A stretch of DNA of 64,000 nucleotides from Adiantum capillus-veneris (taxonomy: Eukaryota > Streptophyta > Polypodiopsida > Polypodiales > Pteridaceae). A model generated the notes under the pieces. It made no database searches and had not been told where the DNA came from. It saw nothing but the letters and a program-made list of their open reading frames with translations. Both the position numbers and the translations under genes were made by a program. Location of the stretch: assembly GCA_014529385.2 (NCBI GenBank), contig CM043965.1, positions 10,002,912 through 10,066,911 of the forward strand. Reading direction: 5' to 3'. Shown piece after piece: positions 34,085-43,965 of this stretch (the stretch's first letter is position 1; the number at the start of each line of letters is the position of its first letter).

Positions 34085-35458
34085 TTAGTAGGGTTCTCTT
34101 GATAACAGAAACACAAAAAAACAGACAAATTTAAGCTCAATGCTACAAAATGCAGCAGGGTGTATACCATGGTCCATGCTTAAGGGCACTGATGAGGGTT
34201 TGGTGTCTGATTGCACTCCTTGGAAATTGGCATTCGTACTGCCGAGGATCACCAAAGACCGCATGGTATGCAAAATTGGTTGCATGCATCCCATTTCCAT
34301 GCATGTTTCTTTGCTTGCAACAAGATGGCCAAAACAATACATGTGAAAGGCATGATTGCAGGGCAACAAAAACATGCCAAGTGCATCGTCGTCGTACATC
34401 GTCAACCCACAAGCACTGCAAACTTTGTCCAAAGGCAAGGTGCCCATATCCACAGGTGGAACTTTCAGCGGAGGTGCAGACAACAAAAATGTACTTCTTT
34501 TGACCTGCATGGTCTTCACAAAATCCATCCGCGCCTGTGCACACTCCTCCACTTCTTGTGTAAAATCTCTCTCCTTTAGAGCACTATTCATAGCATCAAG
34601 TGGTGCCTTCTCCTCAACTACCACTTCCAATGTTTGGAGTATTAGCGACAACATGCCGACAATATTTTTAAGCTGCTCCACCTTCATTGCATCCACAACA
34701 TCGACGCTACCTTCTGCCTTTAGTAATGCAGCCTCTGCATCTTTCAACTGGCCTCTGAGATTTTCCACTAGGAGGTTGGCACCTTCATTTCGGTGCACAT
34801 CAGCCTGAAGAAATTCCAGCTTCTTAAAAGCTTCATTATACTTTGACAATGCAAAAGAATGCTTGCTTGCAACCATGTTGTAAATAGTTTCTAACTCTAT
34901 AAGAGACGGTGGAACAAATAAATTCTTTTTCTGCACATCATCCACTGTATCAATCGGAGTTTCCTGGGGTGCCTCCAAATGATATGGAGTCCTTGTCATT
35001 CACCGTGAACTGTTAGGGGTAGAGGAGGAATGGAAAGCTGCCCATCGCTGCTTCTTTGCATGTAATTTTCCTGGATCCATATTTGTGACAATACTTTCTG
35101 AAAACAAGGCCCAGTCAACCTGTCCCTTCAACTGCTCATATAGAAAGCCTCTAGCAAATCCTTTAGTCACCTCCATACCATAATTGTTAGGAGGTTCTTG
35201 ATACACGGATGTGAACAATACATAAAACCTGTTCCAGAGCTGAGGCTTCACATCTCTACATTTTACTTTGTTGCCCCTCTTCGGCACCTCCTTAAAGAAT
35301 TTCAACCAATCTTTGTTGGTGAAATCTGCCTCAGTCAGCAGTAGAGCATCCACTCAAGAGTTGGGGAGGTCGTATACTTCATGTGCTTGACGCTTTGTCA
35401 TGCAAAAATCTTTCTTCCTTTCAAATGGTACATATGGAGTGCACCAACGGCCTTTGCC

Positions 35459-36325
35459 CTGTAAAATACAAGGAAAAACATAAGACCATAGTTGTTTCCA
35501 TACGACAAACGCATATGGATATGGAAGTATGATTGGAGTATGGTTCAACACTTAAGCTTGAAACATACACGGCCATAAATTTACTGAAAACTTAGATAAC
35601 TTATGCATGTTGAGCATTTATAATATCACAATTTTACAGAAGTTTTCACATTAAACATCAATTTTGCATTGAGTGGGAGCAAAAGTAGGCTAGGCATGCG
35701 CATGAATAGGTGGTACAACTACATGTGTCCCAGACAGATGGCTACCATGTAACTACCACCTTGGTATTTCTTTGCTAAATGAACTTTTTGATTGGTAGCT
35801 GGCTAACATAATGCTACCAACTTGTTATGTTTTTTGCAGAATGTTGAATGCTACAATCTTGATGATCTCTGATGCACTTTCCATATATTAAATGAGTGTT
35901 GTAGGTGGTAGCTACCACACTGATAGAGTATGCTGATTCATGCTTCTTCATAGCACTATGATTTGCAATCCATACGAGTACGGTCCCAACTATGCACAAG
36001 ACATGAATGCATGTGTAGCCAGCCAATTGAAGTTCAGTAAAAAATGCAATGTGCACAAATATATCTGCTTGAATGCATGCATGCATGCCTCTAGACAGGT
36101 TTTCATGCAAGCTTGAATGCATGCATGCATGCCTCTACATGGGTTTTCAATGCAAGCTTGAATGCATGCACATTAGCTTATGGAGCTTGAATGCATCTAC
36201 AAACATCTAGCCTCTAACTTAGGTTTTCTTCAAATCAAGCTCAAGAGAGCTTACATGGACCTTGGAAACCAGTTACAACAATAAATTGTGCAGAGACAGC
36301 CAGCAACACTAAGATGCAGTAGTAC
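35459..36325 (-). other. intron of the RING-like gene (867 bp)
   Basis: Donor ACTGAG/GTACTA and acceptor TGTATTTTACAG/GGCAAAGG. Phase 0: both exons stay in the same frame. It contains one exact GGTAGCTACC near 35908, TGCATGCATGCATG tracts near 36074 and 36120, and a copy of the transposon terminal motif at 35699-35730. Confidence 0.65.
35699..35730 (+). repeat. extra copy of the transposon terminal motif
   Basis: GCATGAATAGGTGGTACA then CATGTGTCCC resembles the left end (GCATGAATAGGTGG ... CTGTGTCCC) and shares GGTGGTACA with the right end. May be a remnant of a nested related element. Confidence 0.6.
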
Positions 36326-36753
36326 CTCAGTGTTGGGGGTTACAACATCTCCCATTTTTGAATGTTTCCTTGCTATAGGAGTGTAGGGCTTTAGTGAGGG
36401 TGGATCAGGCGAGGGAGATGAATGACGTGCCCTCTTCCACGTCCCAGTAATTGTGGATGATTTTGCTTCAGCTGCAGGAGCTGCTTGGCCACCTGAGTTG
36501 CCCCCCCTCTGCAACCGTCGACGAGCAGGAGGCGTCGTGATTGTGGAGTAAGGTGTCCCCCCCGCACTACTTTCACACACACAATTGAAACTGAAAAGAT
36601 AATTTTTAAAGTTTTTAAATCCAGCTCACTGCTCAAGGCTTTTGATGAACAATTTTCAAATAAAACCTTATAAAAGATTCTCAATGTTTACTCACCTAGC
36701 TACCAACCAGCCCACCCCCTTGCTACCACCCCTAAAAATGGGTAGCTAGTGTA

Positions 36754-36775
36754 CCACCTATTCATGCATCCACCC
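36754..36775 (-). repeat. right terminal inverted repeat (22 bp)
   Basis: CCACCTATTCATGCATCC then ACCC, the exact reverse complement of 18518-18539. The adjoining inner sequence includes GGTAGCTAGTGTACC. Confidence 0.85.
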
Positions 36776-36779
36776 ACCT
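36776..36779. other. target-site duplication ACCT (right)
   Basis: Matches 18514-18517. Confidence 0.8.
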
Positions 36780-38720
36780 ACAATGGATGAGGAATCTTTT
36801 CTAGGAGCTCTGGGAATGATGAGATATGTTGCTAAGCTACGGCCCATGCATCCATCTCAAGTTGCAAAATGAATGACATCAAAGTATAATAGGGATCCCC
36901 ATGCACATTTTGCATCATTTAACCAGGTGTTTAGATCCGAATACGTCACAAATTTTCACATTCAATTTGAAGTTTTGAATTAACTTTGGAAGGCACTACC
37001 CTTACATGGTTCCAGCCTTTGAAAAAAGAAGATTATGGAAACATAGAGGCGTTATTGTTTGCAAGACTTCATGGAAGAGCCTTCCATGCAAGGAATCAAG
37101 CATAGAAGAGTGTCACAAATCCATTCTTTCAAGTAGAAAGACAACGAGGGTACAAAGGGCTGCCTTGCAATTTAAGCAATATATCAAGAGATGCCCACCA
37201 AGAGAGAAACCTCAGGAGGATTGCCAAGTAGTTTTGTTCATAGAAGGAATCAATAACGAAAACCTTAAGAAAGTCCAGCACTTGAAAAGTGTGCGACATT
37301 GGATGAGGTCATGAGAGAAGTTGTCTATTTAATAGAGAATTGCAAGATCTATGAAGAAGTATCATAGGATGCTGATACTACCTCTAATGTTTCATGCTCA
37401 ATTGCTAGTGGTGCAAATACAACAAGGATGACACTGATGCAACAGCCACCAATGAATATTGTGAATAACTTGCAAATGAGTTTGTGAGGAGAATGGGGTA
37501 AAAGTTGGGAATCCAAAACTAGAGGGTACCTCCTTGAGATGTTGCTTGACATGTGGAGGAGATAATCCAAAACAGAAGTGCTCCATGTTGCTACAGCCAT
37601 ATCCTTGGCAAAAATGGTGTGCCATAAGTGGAAAAATCATGCCACTGAGGAATGTTACTACAAAAAGGGTCAAATTAGGGAGAGGCCCTATCGTCCCAAC
37701 CTTCAATACTAGCCTAATGCACAGTCAATCCTTAATATCAACAGAATAGGCCAACACCACCACCGTCAAGATATCTACCAGGACCAAAAAATCCACATCC
37801 AAGAGTTGAAAGACCAAGAACAGTGTTGGGGCACCAACCACCACTGCTAAGTGGCAGCTGTGATATATGTGTATCCAGACCAACACCCAAACGAGAATGC
37901 CTTAGTGACAATAAAATTGTATTACAAAGAGGAAAGCTATGGGTATCACCATGCAAACGATCCTAATCCACCAATGATTATGGATTCATATGACCATGAG
38001 AATCTCTCGTTGTCCTCTAGTAATCCTCAGTCAAGAATACGTAGTGTATCTTTGAGTGAAGGGTTTACGTTGAGTCAGGGAACATAAATGTTAATAGCCA
38101 ATCAAAGAGCGGCTAAACCAAACCCATATCCCTAGAGACCATATGCTCAACAATCGAGAAAACAAAGAACCCTAGGACCTTGTTTCAAATGTGGTGGAGA
38201 TCATTTGGCCAAGAATTTTTTGACCGACCAAGCTAATGCTGCAAACAATGTTCCTAATGGGACATGTAATGTTTGTGGGCATTGTGGTGATTGTGGATGA
38301 AAAAATTTGTACCAGGATTTCCCTCACAACCCAGATAAGGAATAATAAAACGTGACAATGAACATTGCAGAGGTCATCCCCTCTTCAAGTGGTTCTTATT
38401 TATATGTGAAAGTGCCATTGAAGGTGGTAATGAGAGTGCAAGAAAAGTAGAAAGTGACAATTGAGTGGGGTAGTGGTGACTCGAACAAATCCATGAGTGC
38501 AAAATATATAAGGAGAGCTACAAGGGATACAATTAGAGCCCAATACCATCATAAGCTGAAGGCTATCACAACTAAGCAATCACAAGCTTGAGAGCAATTA
38601 CAACAACCAACAAAATCTTCATCTAGTGTCATACTAGAAGAAATACCTGAAGCCAAACAAAAGCCAAGCGGAGCAAAGCCAAAAGAAGCTAGTTCATGAG
38701 GTTTGATCTTAGTTGATAAA
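36780..38720 (+). pseudogene. retroelement K, right fragment (Gag and zinc knuckles)
   Basis: Resumes the frame lost at 18517 with TMDEESFLGALGMMRYVAKL. After a TGA it continues through a Gag-like stretch (KYNRDPHAHFASFNQVFRSE). Later pieces include VVLFIEGINNENLKKVQ, similar to VFIEGLRNKDL of element G. Near 38180 is a knuckle-like CFKCGGDHLAKN followed by CNVCGHCGDCG. Many stops and phase changes; no RT or integrase is recognised downstream. The family looks Ty3-like by its Gag but is not certain. Confidence 0.55.
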
Positions 38721-40920
38721 AATTTTGAGCCATTGGAAGCAATTTTGAAGGCTTATGAAGGGAGACTGGACAACCAATAGATGATGGAGCATCGGTAGAT
38801 GATTTAAGTAAATGTGGAGATAGAAAATCCATAATTGGAGATGTGCAAAAAGATAATTTAAAGGGCTCAAACGCTTATGGAACCTCCACTAGCTATGCCG
38901 GTCTAAGCTACAATTATACCTCAATCACCTACTAACTCTAAAGAAATGAACAAGAGCAAGGAGGCTGTGATTTCAACTCTGATGACAAAGGGTTTTACAA
39001 AAAGAACTCAAACCAGAGAGGTGAGAAATACAATACACCAGGGATCTAACATTCTCAAGGGATTGGGAATGCGAGAAGCCAAAACGACCCCTCATTTGTC
39101 ATTTTTGGTGAAGGTAAGAGGTGGTAACGGTCACAATTGCTCACCTATTCGATGGTGACTTTTGCAGGTTTGGTTGTTAGGAACCTATTGCAAAGGAGGT
39201 TACGATGAGGTTCTTGTGTAACCAGTGCCCAAGCGTTACAATTCATTACATTTATCTTTAGGTAGGAGAGTCAGTGAGGCATGCTAATTTCTCAGGTAGG
39301 CCCAAGAGCCATGTGTTCCCTTTTGGTTGCATTATAGGTTAAGACAACCTTAGTTGTTGATATTAGTGCATTGTGCATTGAATATTGTTGTAGTTTGTGT
39401 TTAATAGGTGGTTGGGGTGAGTTGTGATTAGAGTCAAAAAATTTGCTATCTTTTACCCCATTATCACTTCATTTTATTTTGGTTTGTTTTGTGTTGAGTT
39501 TTTGTTGCTTTATATTTTTAGGTTAGGGGTAGGAGTAGTATTTAGGTTAAGACTTAGTTTTGGTGTTCCATAGGTCATCCAAAGTTGCTTTGGAATGCCA
39601 TATTGCAACTTTTGACAGTTAAAGTGACTGAACATGCAAGAAATGTGCATAACTTGAGAATTGGAAGTGGAAATTCATAAATTCTTGTTTGTGCAGTTGC
39701 ATATACCTTAAAAGGACATATCTGGAAATTTTGGTTGTTGTTTGAGTCATAAGCTATGAGTTAGAGCATATTTTGCATTCTTTGGCTAACTTTGGACTTA
39801 AAAATTGTATCAAAGGTCAAAAGTGGTCATTTTGAGTGATACATAGTGTCAATGGGAAGCCCTAGAGGTAAGTAACCTATAGGAATTGATTGGATAGAAA
39901 ACAAGTACCAGTGGCAGCTACCGCGATTGCTGCCACCTGACACATTTTCATCTCCAAAGCCTACCATTAGGATCCTCAAGCCATGTACTTGCCAAATGCA
40001 CTTTCCTCAGGCCAAAAAAAGATTAGGAATTGGGTAGATCTAGCCAAAAGTGCCTAAGTGACCAGACTTGGAGAGAAAAAGTGTCTTTTGACAAGTCAAA
40101 CCTTGGAATTTTAGGTCATCCATAGGTGCTACAAACTATACACCAGATAGGGAAGCTGCAAGAAGTATGAAAACTCAAAAAACACACCAGTGGCATCGAC
40201 CGCAATTGCTGCCACCTGTGTCAGTTGGGGCCCAGATTGATCTCAATTGATTCCTAGCAATCCAAGGATCCTTGATATACCCTCCTTGACTCATTTGGAC
40301 AAGTAAAAGACTCCAAGATCAATCAAAAGCTGAAGTCTAAATCCAAATTCTGATAATTGGGTCAAACAGACATCAACAGGCATCAAAACACTTCATACAA
40401 GATGTGTATAGACTTAATAGACAGTAGCCAACCAGTAAGAAGTGACTAGGTTGAAAAAGCTTGCCAGTGGCAGCTACCGCAATCACTGCCACCGGGCTTA
40501 GAATTAGGTTTTGATCCTACTAGACCATAGGCCATCTTGTAAGGGTTTCAAAAATACCTTGGGTGAGTTAAAGAGACTCCAAAATCACACTCAAAGACCT
40601 TGTGAAATTTAGAGCTTGACTTTTCTGTTTTTTGACCAAAATTTCATAATTTTTTCCAAGTTTGTTAATTTTAGTGAAGGTTCGAAAGGGAATTTGGACT
40701 AAGCACTCAAAAGGCCAAAGGCAATGTGTTTGATTTTATGTAAAAAAGCATACATGTTATCCAAAAGGCAATGCAACAACCAAGGAAGACTGCAAACAGA
40801 CTTGTAGGGTATAAGGTTTGGATTGATTGTTGAAGGCGATAACATTTTTGTATTTAAGATCAAGCAAAGTATATTTAGAGAGATCATAGAGAAAATATAG
40901 ACCAAGCTAGCCTAGTGTCA
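38721..40920. other. long interval without a recognised gene
   Basis: Low-coding sequence that may be K 3' sequence or LTR. The only structure noted is three spaced GTGGCAGC...GCTGCCAC inverted motifs (listed separately). Confidence 0.4.
39909..40494. repeat. three spaced copies of an inverted-repeat motif, about 278 bp apart
   Basis: CCAGTGGCAGCTACCGCGAT (39909), CCAGTGGCATCGACCGCAAT (40188) and CCAGTGGCAGCTACCGCAAT (40465), each followed by TGCCACC. Arms GTGGCAG/CTGCCAC could pair. The intervening DNA shows only weak similarity. Confidence 0.7.
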
Positions 40921-41029
40921 ACAAAGGAGAGGGTGAATCAAGCAGGGATAGATCCCCTAGCTCCAATCATAGAAGAGGGTAGTGATACTGACACCTGTTT
41001 AGACCAATCCCTATGGTGGCTGACCAAAA

Positions 41030-41153
41030 CACCGTAACTCATCCATCAACCCAAGTTGAAGAAGGTAGCACCTCGAGGATTATGAATCAAGCACCGTAAC
41101 TCATCCATCAACCCAAGTTGAAGAAGGTAGCACCTCGAGGATTATGAATCAAG
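41030..41153. repeat. exact 62-bp tandem duplication
   Basis: Two head-to-tail copies beginning CACCGTAACTCATCCATCAA at 41030 and 41092, with no difference seen. Confidence 0.92.
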
Positions 41154-41389
41154 CACCTAGGTAAATGACCATCTTTTTAGAAGGATCAAATGCACATGGA
41201 GCCTTGGTATACTCTAATGCAAGAGGACGTAAAAGTGTATGTATCGAAGAAAATCCGGCTAGAGGAGTGGAAATAGTTTTAGCATACGATGACGGAGATA
41301 GGTTCTGAGATGACGAGGGAGTTCATTATCTCATTGTCAGAGATTAAAAAAACCATAACAAATATGGAGACAATGTTGCAAAAGGGAAG

Positions 41390-42451
41390 ATGATTTCAGA
41401 GATAGTAGACATGCCACCTAGAGTAGATCTCCCTAATGCCATCATGATATTTGACAAGAAGGTAGTGAAAGTTCCAACAAACAAAGGAGACATCGTAATC
41501 TACGAGTATACAAATGGTAGGGCCAAATCATATTTCAAATACCTAACACCCTATGCATTAGATCTCAGCACGGAAAAGATTCTATACTTGTATGTGTATG
41601 ACTCAAACAAAGGGAGTCACATAATGTATGTTGACAAGTATGGATGTGAATACGAGCCAATTCTTCCTTGGGATGTAGAGAGATTGATAACTCAAAAAAT
41701 GCTGACACAAGCTTCTGAAGAGATGTTAAGGCCCGTAAAAACCCCTAGCAAGTCCACAAATCCCTTTATAGATGATTATGACACCCTGTCATTGCAAACA
41801 AATAGACAACCATTGCCCAACCCTCAAGCTCAACAAGCAACACTACCATCTTTGCAAGCATGGATCCAATAGTATGCAACATTAGAATAGAACGCAAGCA
41901 GAGGTGTTTATTAGGGCATGTTAGGGGTAGGAGCACCACCACTCCATCAACAGTACTAAGATGAGAGTAGGACGATAATGCAAAATCCGACTGGGACTGG
42001 AGGCCCACACCGAGAACAAGAGCGAAGAGAAAGGGGTCAAAGAGAGGAACAAGCATCCATGAGACCAGCCAAGAATTATGGATTAGGAGCACCTCTAGGG
42101 GAGAAACCCTTAGATTACCTTAGACCAGAAAGAGATCATAGAGGAGGGCCGAGAGAACCTTTGCTTAGATTTGTAGATCACCATAGGATCCGACCATCCT
42201 AGGTCCAAAAATGGGTAAACAATTAGTATTCCAGGAGCAAAGATCCCAGGGATTACACGGCAACCTTTGTGCACGTAATCAGAGCTGAGGAAGTCCTAGA
42301 TTTTACAACACAATTTGTAAGATTTGGACTCACTCTCAAAGAGGACGCTGCCACCTGGTTCAATTTTGTGGAACGTAGGGACTTTGAGTCAATTGAGGAG
42401 GTGTTTGATGAGTTTACCAAGGAGTTATCTCAAAGAGGGATAGCTCATAAA
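41390..42451 (+). pseudogene. retroelement G, Gag region left of the copia insertion
   Basis: A 160-codon frame (41390-41872) carries KVPTNKGDIVIYEYTNGRAK and EKILYLYVYDSNKGSHIMYV, comparable to the N-terminal part of K. An arginine- and glutamate-rich linker follows (GGPHREQERRERGQREEQ). Then comes a retrotransposon Gag capsid segment (DFTTQFVRFGLTLKEDAATW, FVERRDFESIEEVFDEFTKE), cut at 42451 by the copia element. Several stops lie between pieces. The sequence continues at 47475. Confidence 0.6.
42447..42451. other. target-site duplication ATAAA (left) of the copia element
   Basis: Directly before the LTR TG. Repeated at 47470-47474. Confidence 0.92.
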
Positions 42452-43224
42452 TGTTAAGTATGGAGCCTGATTTACCCTTGTAATTTTCTGTGGTAAAAGC
42501 GCACATTTGTAAGGCCCCCATTATGAGGAGAAGCCATCGTGCGTGAAGGAAAATCACTCACCGGAAACCAAAATTTTCACGGACAAGAATCAGGGGCAAC
42601 TTTAGAGGCCTCGGGGGCGGAGGCCCCCGAGACTTTTTTTTCGTAGGAATATTCCTTTTCGCCGGAATATTATGGCCGGATGGCAGCCGGAAAGTGGTCG
42701 GTTGGCCGGTGGCCGGTGGTCGGAAGTCAATGGACGGTGGCCGGTGGTCGGAAGTCAATGGCCGGTGGCCGGTGGCCCAATTCAAAAGCGGACTTGTCTT
42801 CTCAAGGGCGGCCACACATGGGCGGATTGGAGGGTCCGATTTGGACTTATTCGCACAAGGGCGGCTACACATGGCTGTCTCTCAATCGAGAGGGTAGCCC
42901 TTTTGGCCTATAAAAGGAGGCCATTTCTACACACATTTCAGAGTGTGAAGTTGATGCAACAAGGTGAGTGTGAGGTGGTGAGAGTGAAGCAAGGCGGGAG
43001 CTCTATTAAGGGTATAATCCCTTTGTAAACTACTTCTTGTTTTAAAGTACTAAAGCCATTGAGTGGCTGCTTTCCCATGGACGTAGCCCACATTGGGTGA
43101 ACCACGTATATCGTGTGTACTATCTCTCTCTCTCTCTACTCTATAATCTCGTGTATATAAATCTGTCTCTCTCCATTAAGTAATCTACTCAATTATCTAT
43201 TTAGCTACGTCTTATTTCCTAACA
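42452..43224 (+). repeat. copia 5' LTR
   Basis: 773 bp. Contains an inverted repeat CTCGGGGGC/GCCCCCGAG at 42610-42631, a CCGGTGG-rich minisatellite near 42690-42780, a TATA box at 42909 and a CT tract near 43123. Confidence 0.93.
42909..42915 (+). promoter_or_regulatory. TATA box of the copia LTR
   Basis: GGCCTATAAAAGGAGG. The same box is at 47156-47162 in the 3' LTR. Well placed for LTR-driven transcription. Confidence 0.75.
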
Positions 43225-43226
43225 AC

Positions 43227-43242
43227 TGGTATCAGAGCAAGG
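43227..43242 (+). other. copia primer-binding site (tRNA-iMet)
   Basis: TGGTATCAGAGCAAGG two bases after the 5' LTR. Confidence 0.92.
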
Positions 43243-43288
43243 TTTGCTCGTAGCTAAATTATCTCAAGGAAAGGATTCCTTGAATTGA

Positions 43289-43965
43289 GTGGGAGTTATG
43301 GCGGAGGAATGGAAGCTCAAGATTGAGAAGTTCAACGGCAAAAACTACCAACATTGGAAGATGCAGATTGAAGACTATGTCTACCAGAAGGACCTCTATT
43401 TGCCACTAGGCAGTCTTGCGAAGAAGCCCGCAACAATGGCAGATGAAGCATGGATTGTCCTTGATCGAAAGGCACTGGGAACAATCCGGTTAAGCTTGGC
43501 GTCAACGGTGGCCTTCAATGTCTCGGAGATGAAGACCACGGAGGACTTGATGAAGTCACTTGACGACTTCTACGAGAAACCATCGGCATCCAATAAGGTA
43601 TTTCTTATGAAGCGCTTGTTCAATCTAAAGATGGCAGAGAATGGTTCACTTGCAGAACACCTAAATGACTTTAACACAAACATAAGTCAACTTCGATCGG
43701 TGAAAATCAATTTCGATGACGAAGTGCGAGCTCTGCTTATACTATCATCTCTACCCAATAGTTGGGACAGCCTTGTGATCGCTGTAAGTAATTCTATCTC
43801 TGGCACAAATACTCTTAAGTTTGATGATGTTGTGGGTGTTCTCCTAAGCGAGGAAATGCGAAGGAGAAGCACAGGAGAATCATCAAGTGCTGCACTATTA
43901 GTGGAAACAAGAGGAAGGCCTAAGGAAACAAACAGTGGAAGATCTCAAAGGGATCTTTGGTGGTT
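43289..43965 (+). CDS. copia Gag, truncated
   Basis: Starts MGVMAEEWKLKIEKFNGKNY, the typical copia Gag opening in which the element RNA-binding coat protein begins. The UBN2-like Gag domain follows (LMKSLDDFYEKPSASNKVFL, FNLKMAENGSLAEHLNDFN, LLSSLPNSWDSL-type block). After EEMRRRSTGESSS the usual CCHC knuckle and protease are absent. The frame runs into the Gag-pre-integrase region in another phase at about 43957. The inner Met (MAEEW, 43298) is the likelier start by family custom. Confidence 0.8.

Larger units (their letters stand above)
34085..36580 (-). pseudogene. coiled-coil and RING-like gene of the TIR transposon, two exons
   Basis: The visible exon 1 (to 36326) encodes a basic, proline/serine-rich segment (TPPARRRLQRGG...KRARHSSPSPDPP). 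Exon 2 begins at 35458 with GKGRWCTPYVPFERKKDF and runs in one frame to 34085. It is interrupted only by two TGA codons, at 35354-35356 and 35000-35002. It holds LWNRFYVLFTSVYQ, a heptad-rich helix (ASKHSFALSKYNEAFKKLEF ... NLRGQLKDAEAALLKAEG) and a C3H2C-like cluster, CSAC - 16 residues - CNHAFHMYC, followed by CMEMGC. The last C-x4-C spacing is unusual for RING. The true start is not identified. A second gene reading inward from a TIR resembles the two-gene layout of MuDR, but no homology is claimed. Confidence 0.6.
18518..36775. mobile_element. large TIR DNA transposon with transposase-like and RING-like genes (nested insertions inside)
   Basis: The ends are perfect 22-bp inverted repeats (GGGTGGATGCATGAATAGG then TGG on the left, exact reverse complement on the right). 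They are flanked by direct ACCT. Inside, a transposase-like gene starts about 0.5 kb from the left end and reads inward. A coiled-coil/RING-like gene starts about 0.2 kb from the right end and also reads inward. Each has an intron. Between them lie a HAD-phosphatase-like pseudogene, an orphan LTR and Ty3-like element H containing a TRIM. A 4-bp duplication is known for Sola elements and is within the range reported for Academ. Assignment to Sola is my inference, not shown. Confidence 0.8.

Noticed and set aside
34140-34808. Several plus-strand frames of 60-150 codons
   Set aside because: Antisense shadows of the coiled-coil/RING-like gene, which has the coherent motifs on the minus strand.
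35000-35356. Two in-frame TGA codons as possible recoded (selenocysteine or readthrough) positions
   Set aside because: No recoding element is visible, and neighbouring elements show random stops; simple decay explains them.
42672-43028. Overlapping frames rich in GGRWPV (also 46.9-47.2 kb)
   Set aside because: Produced by the CCGGTGG minisatellite in the copia LTR; present in three phases.
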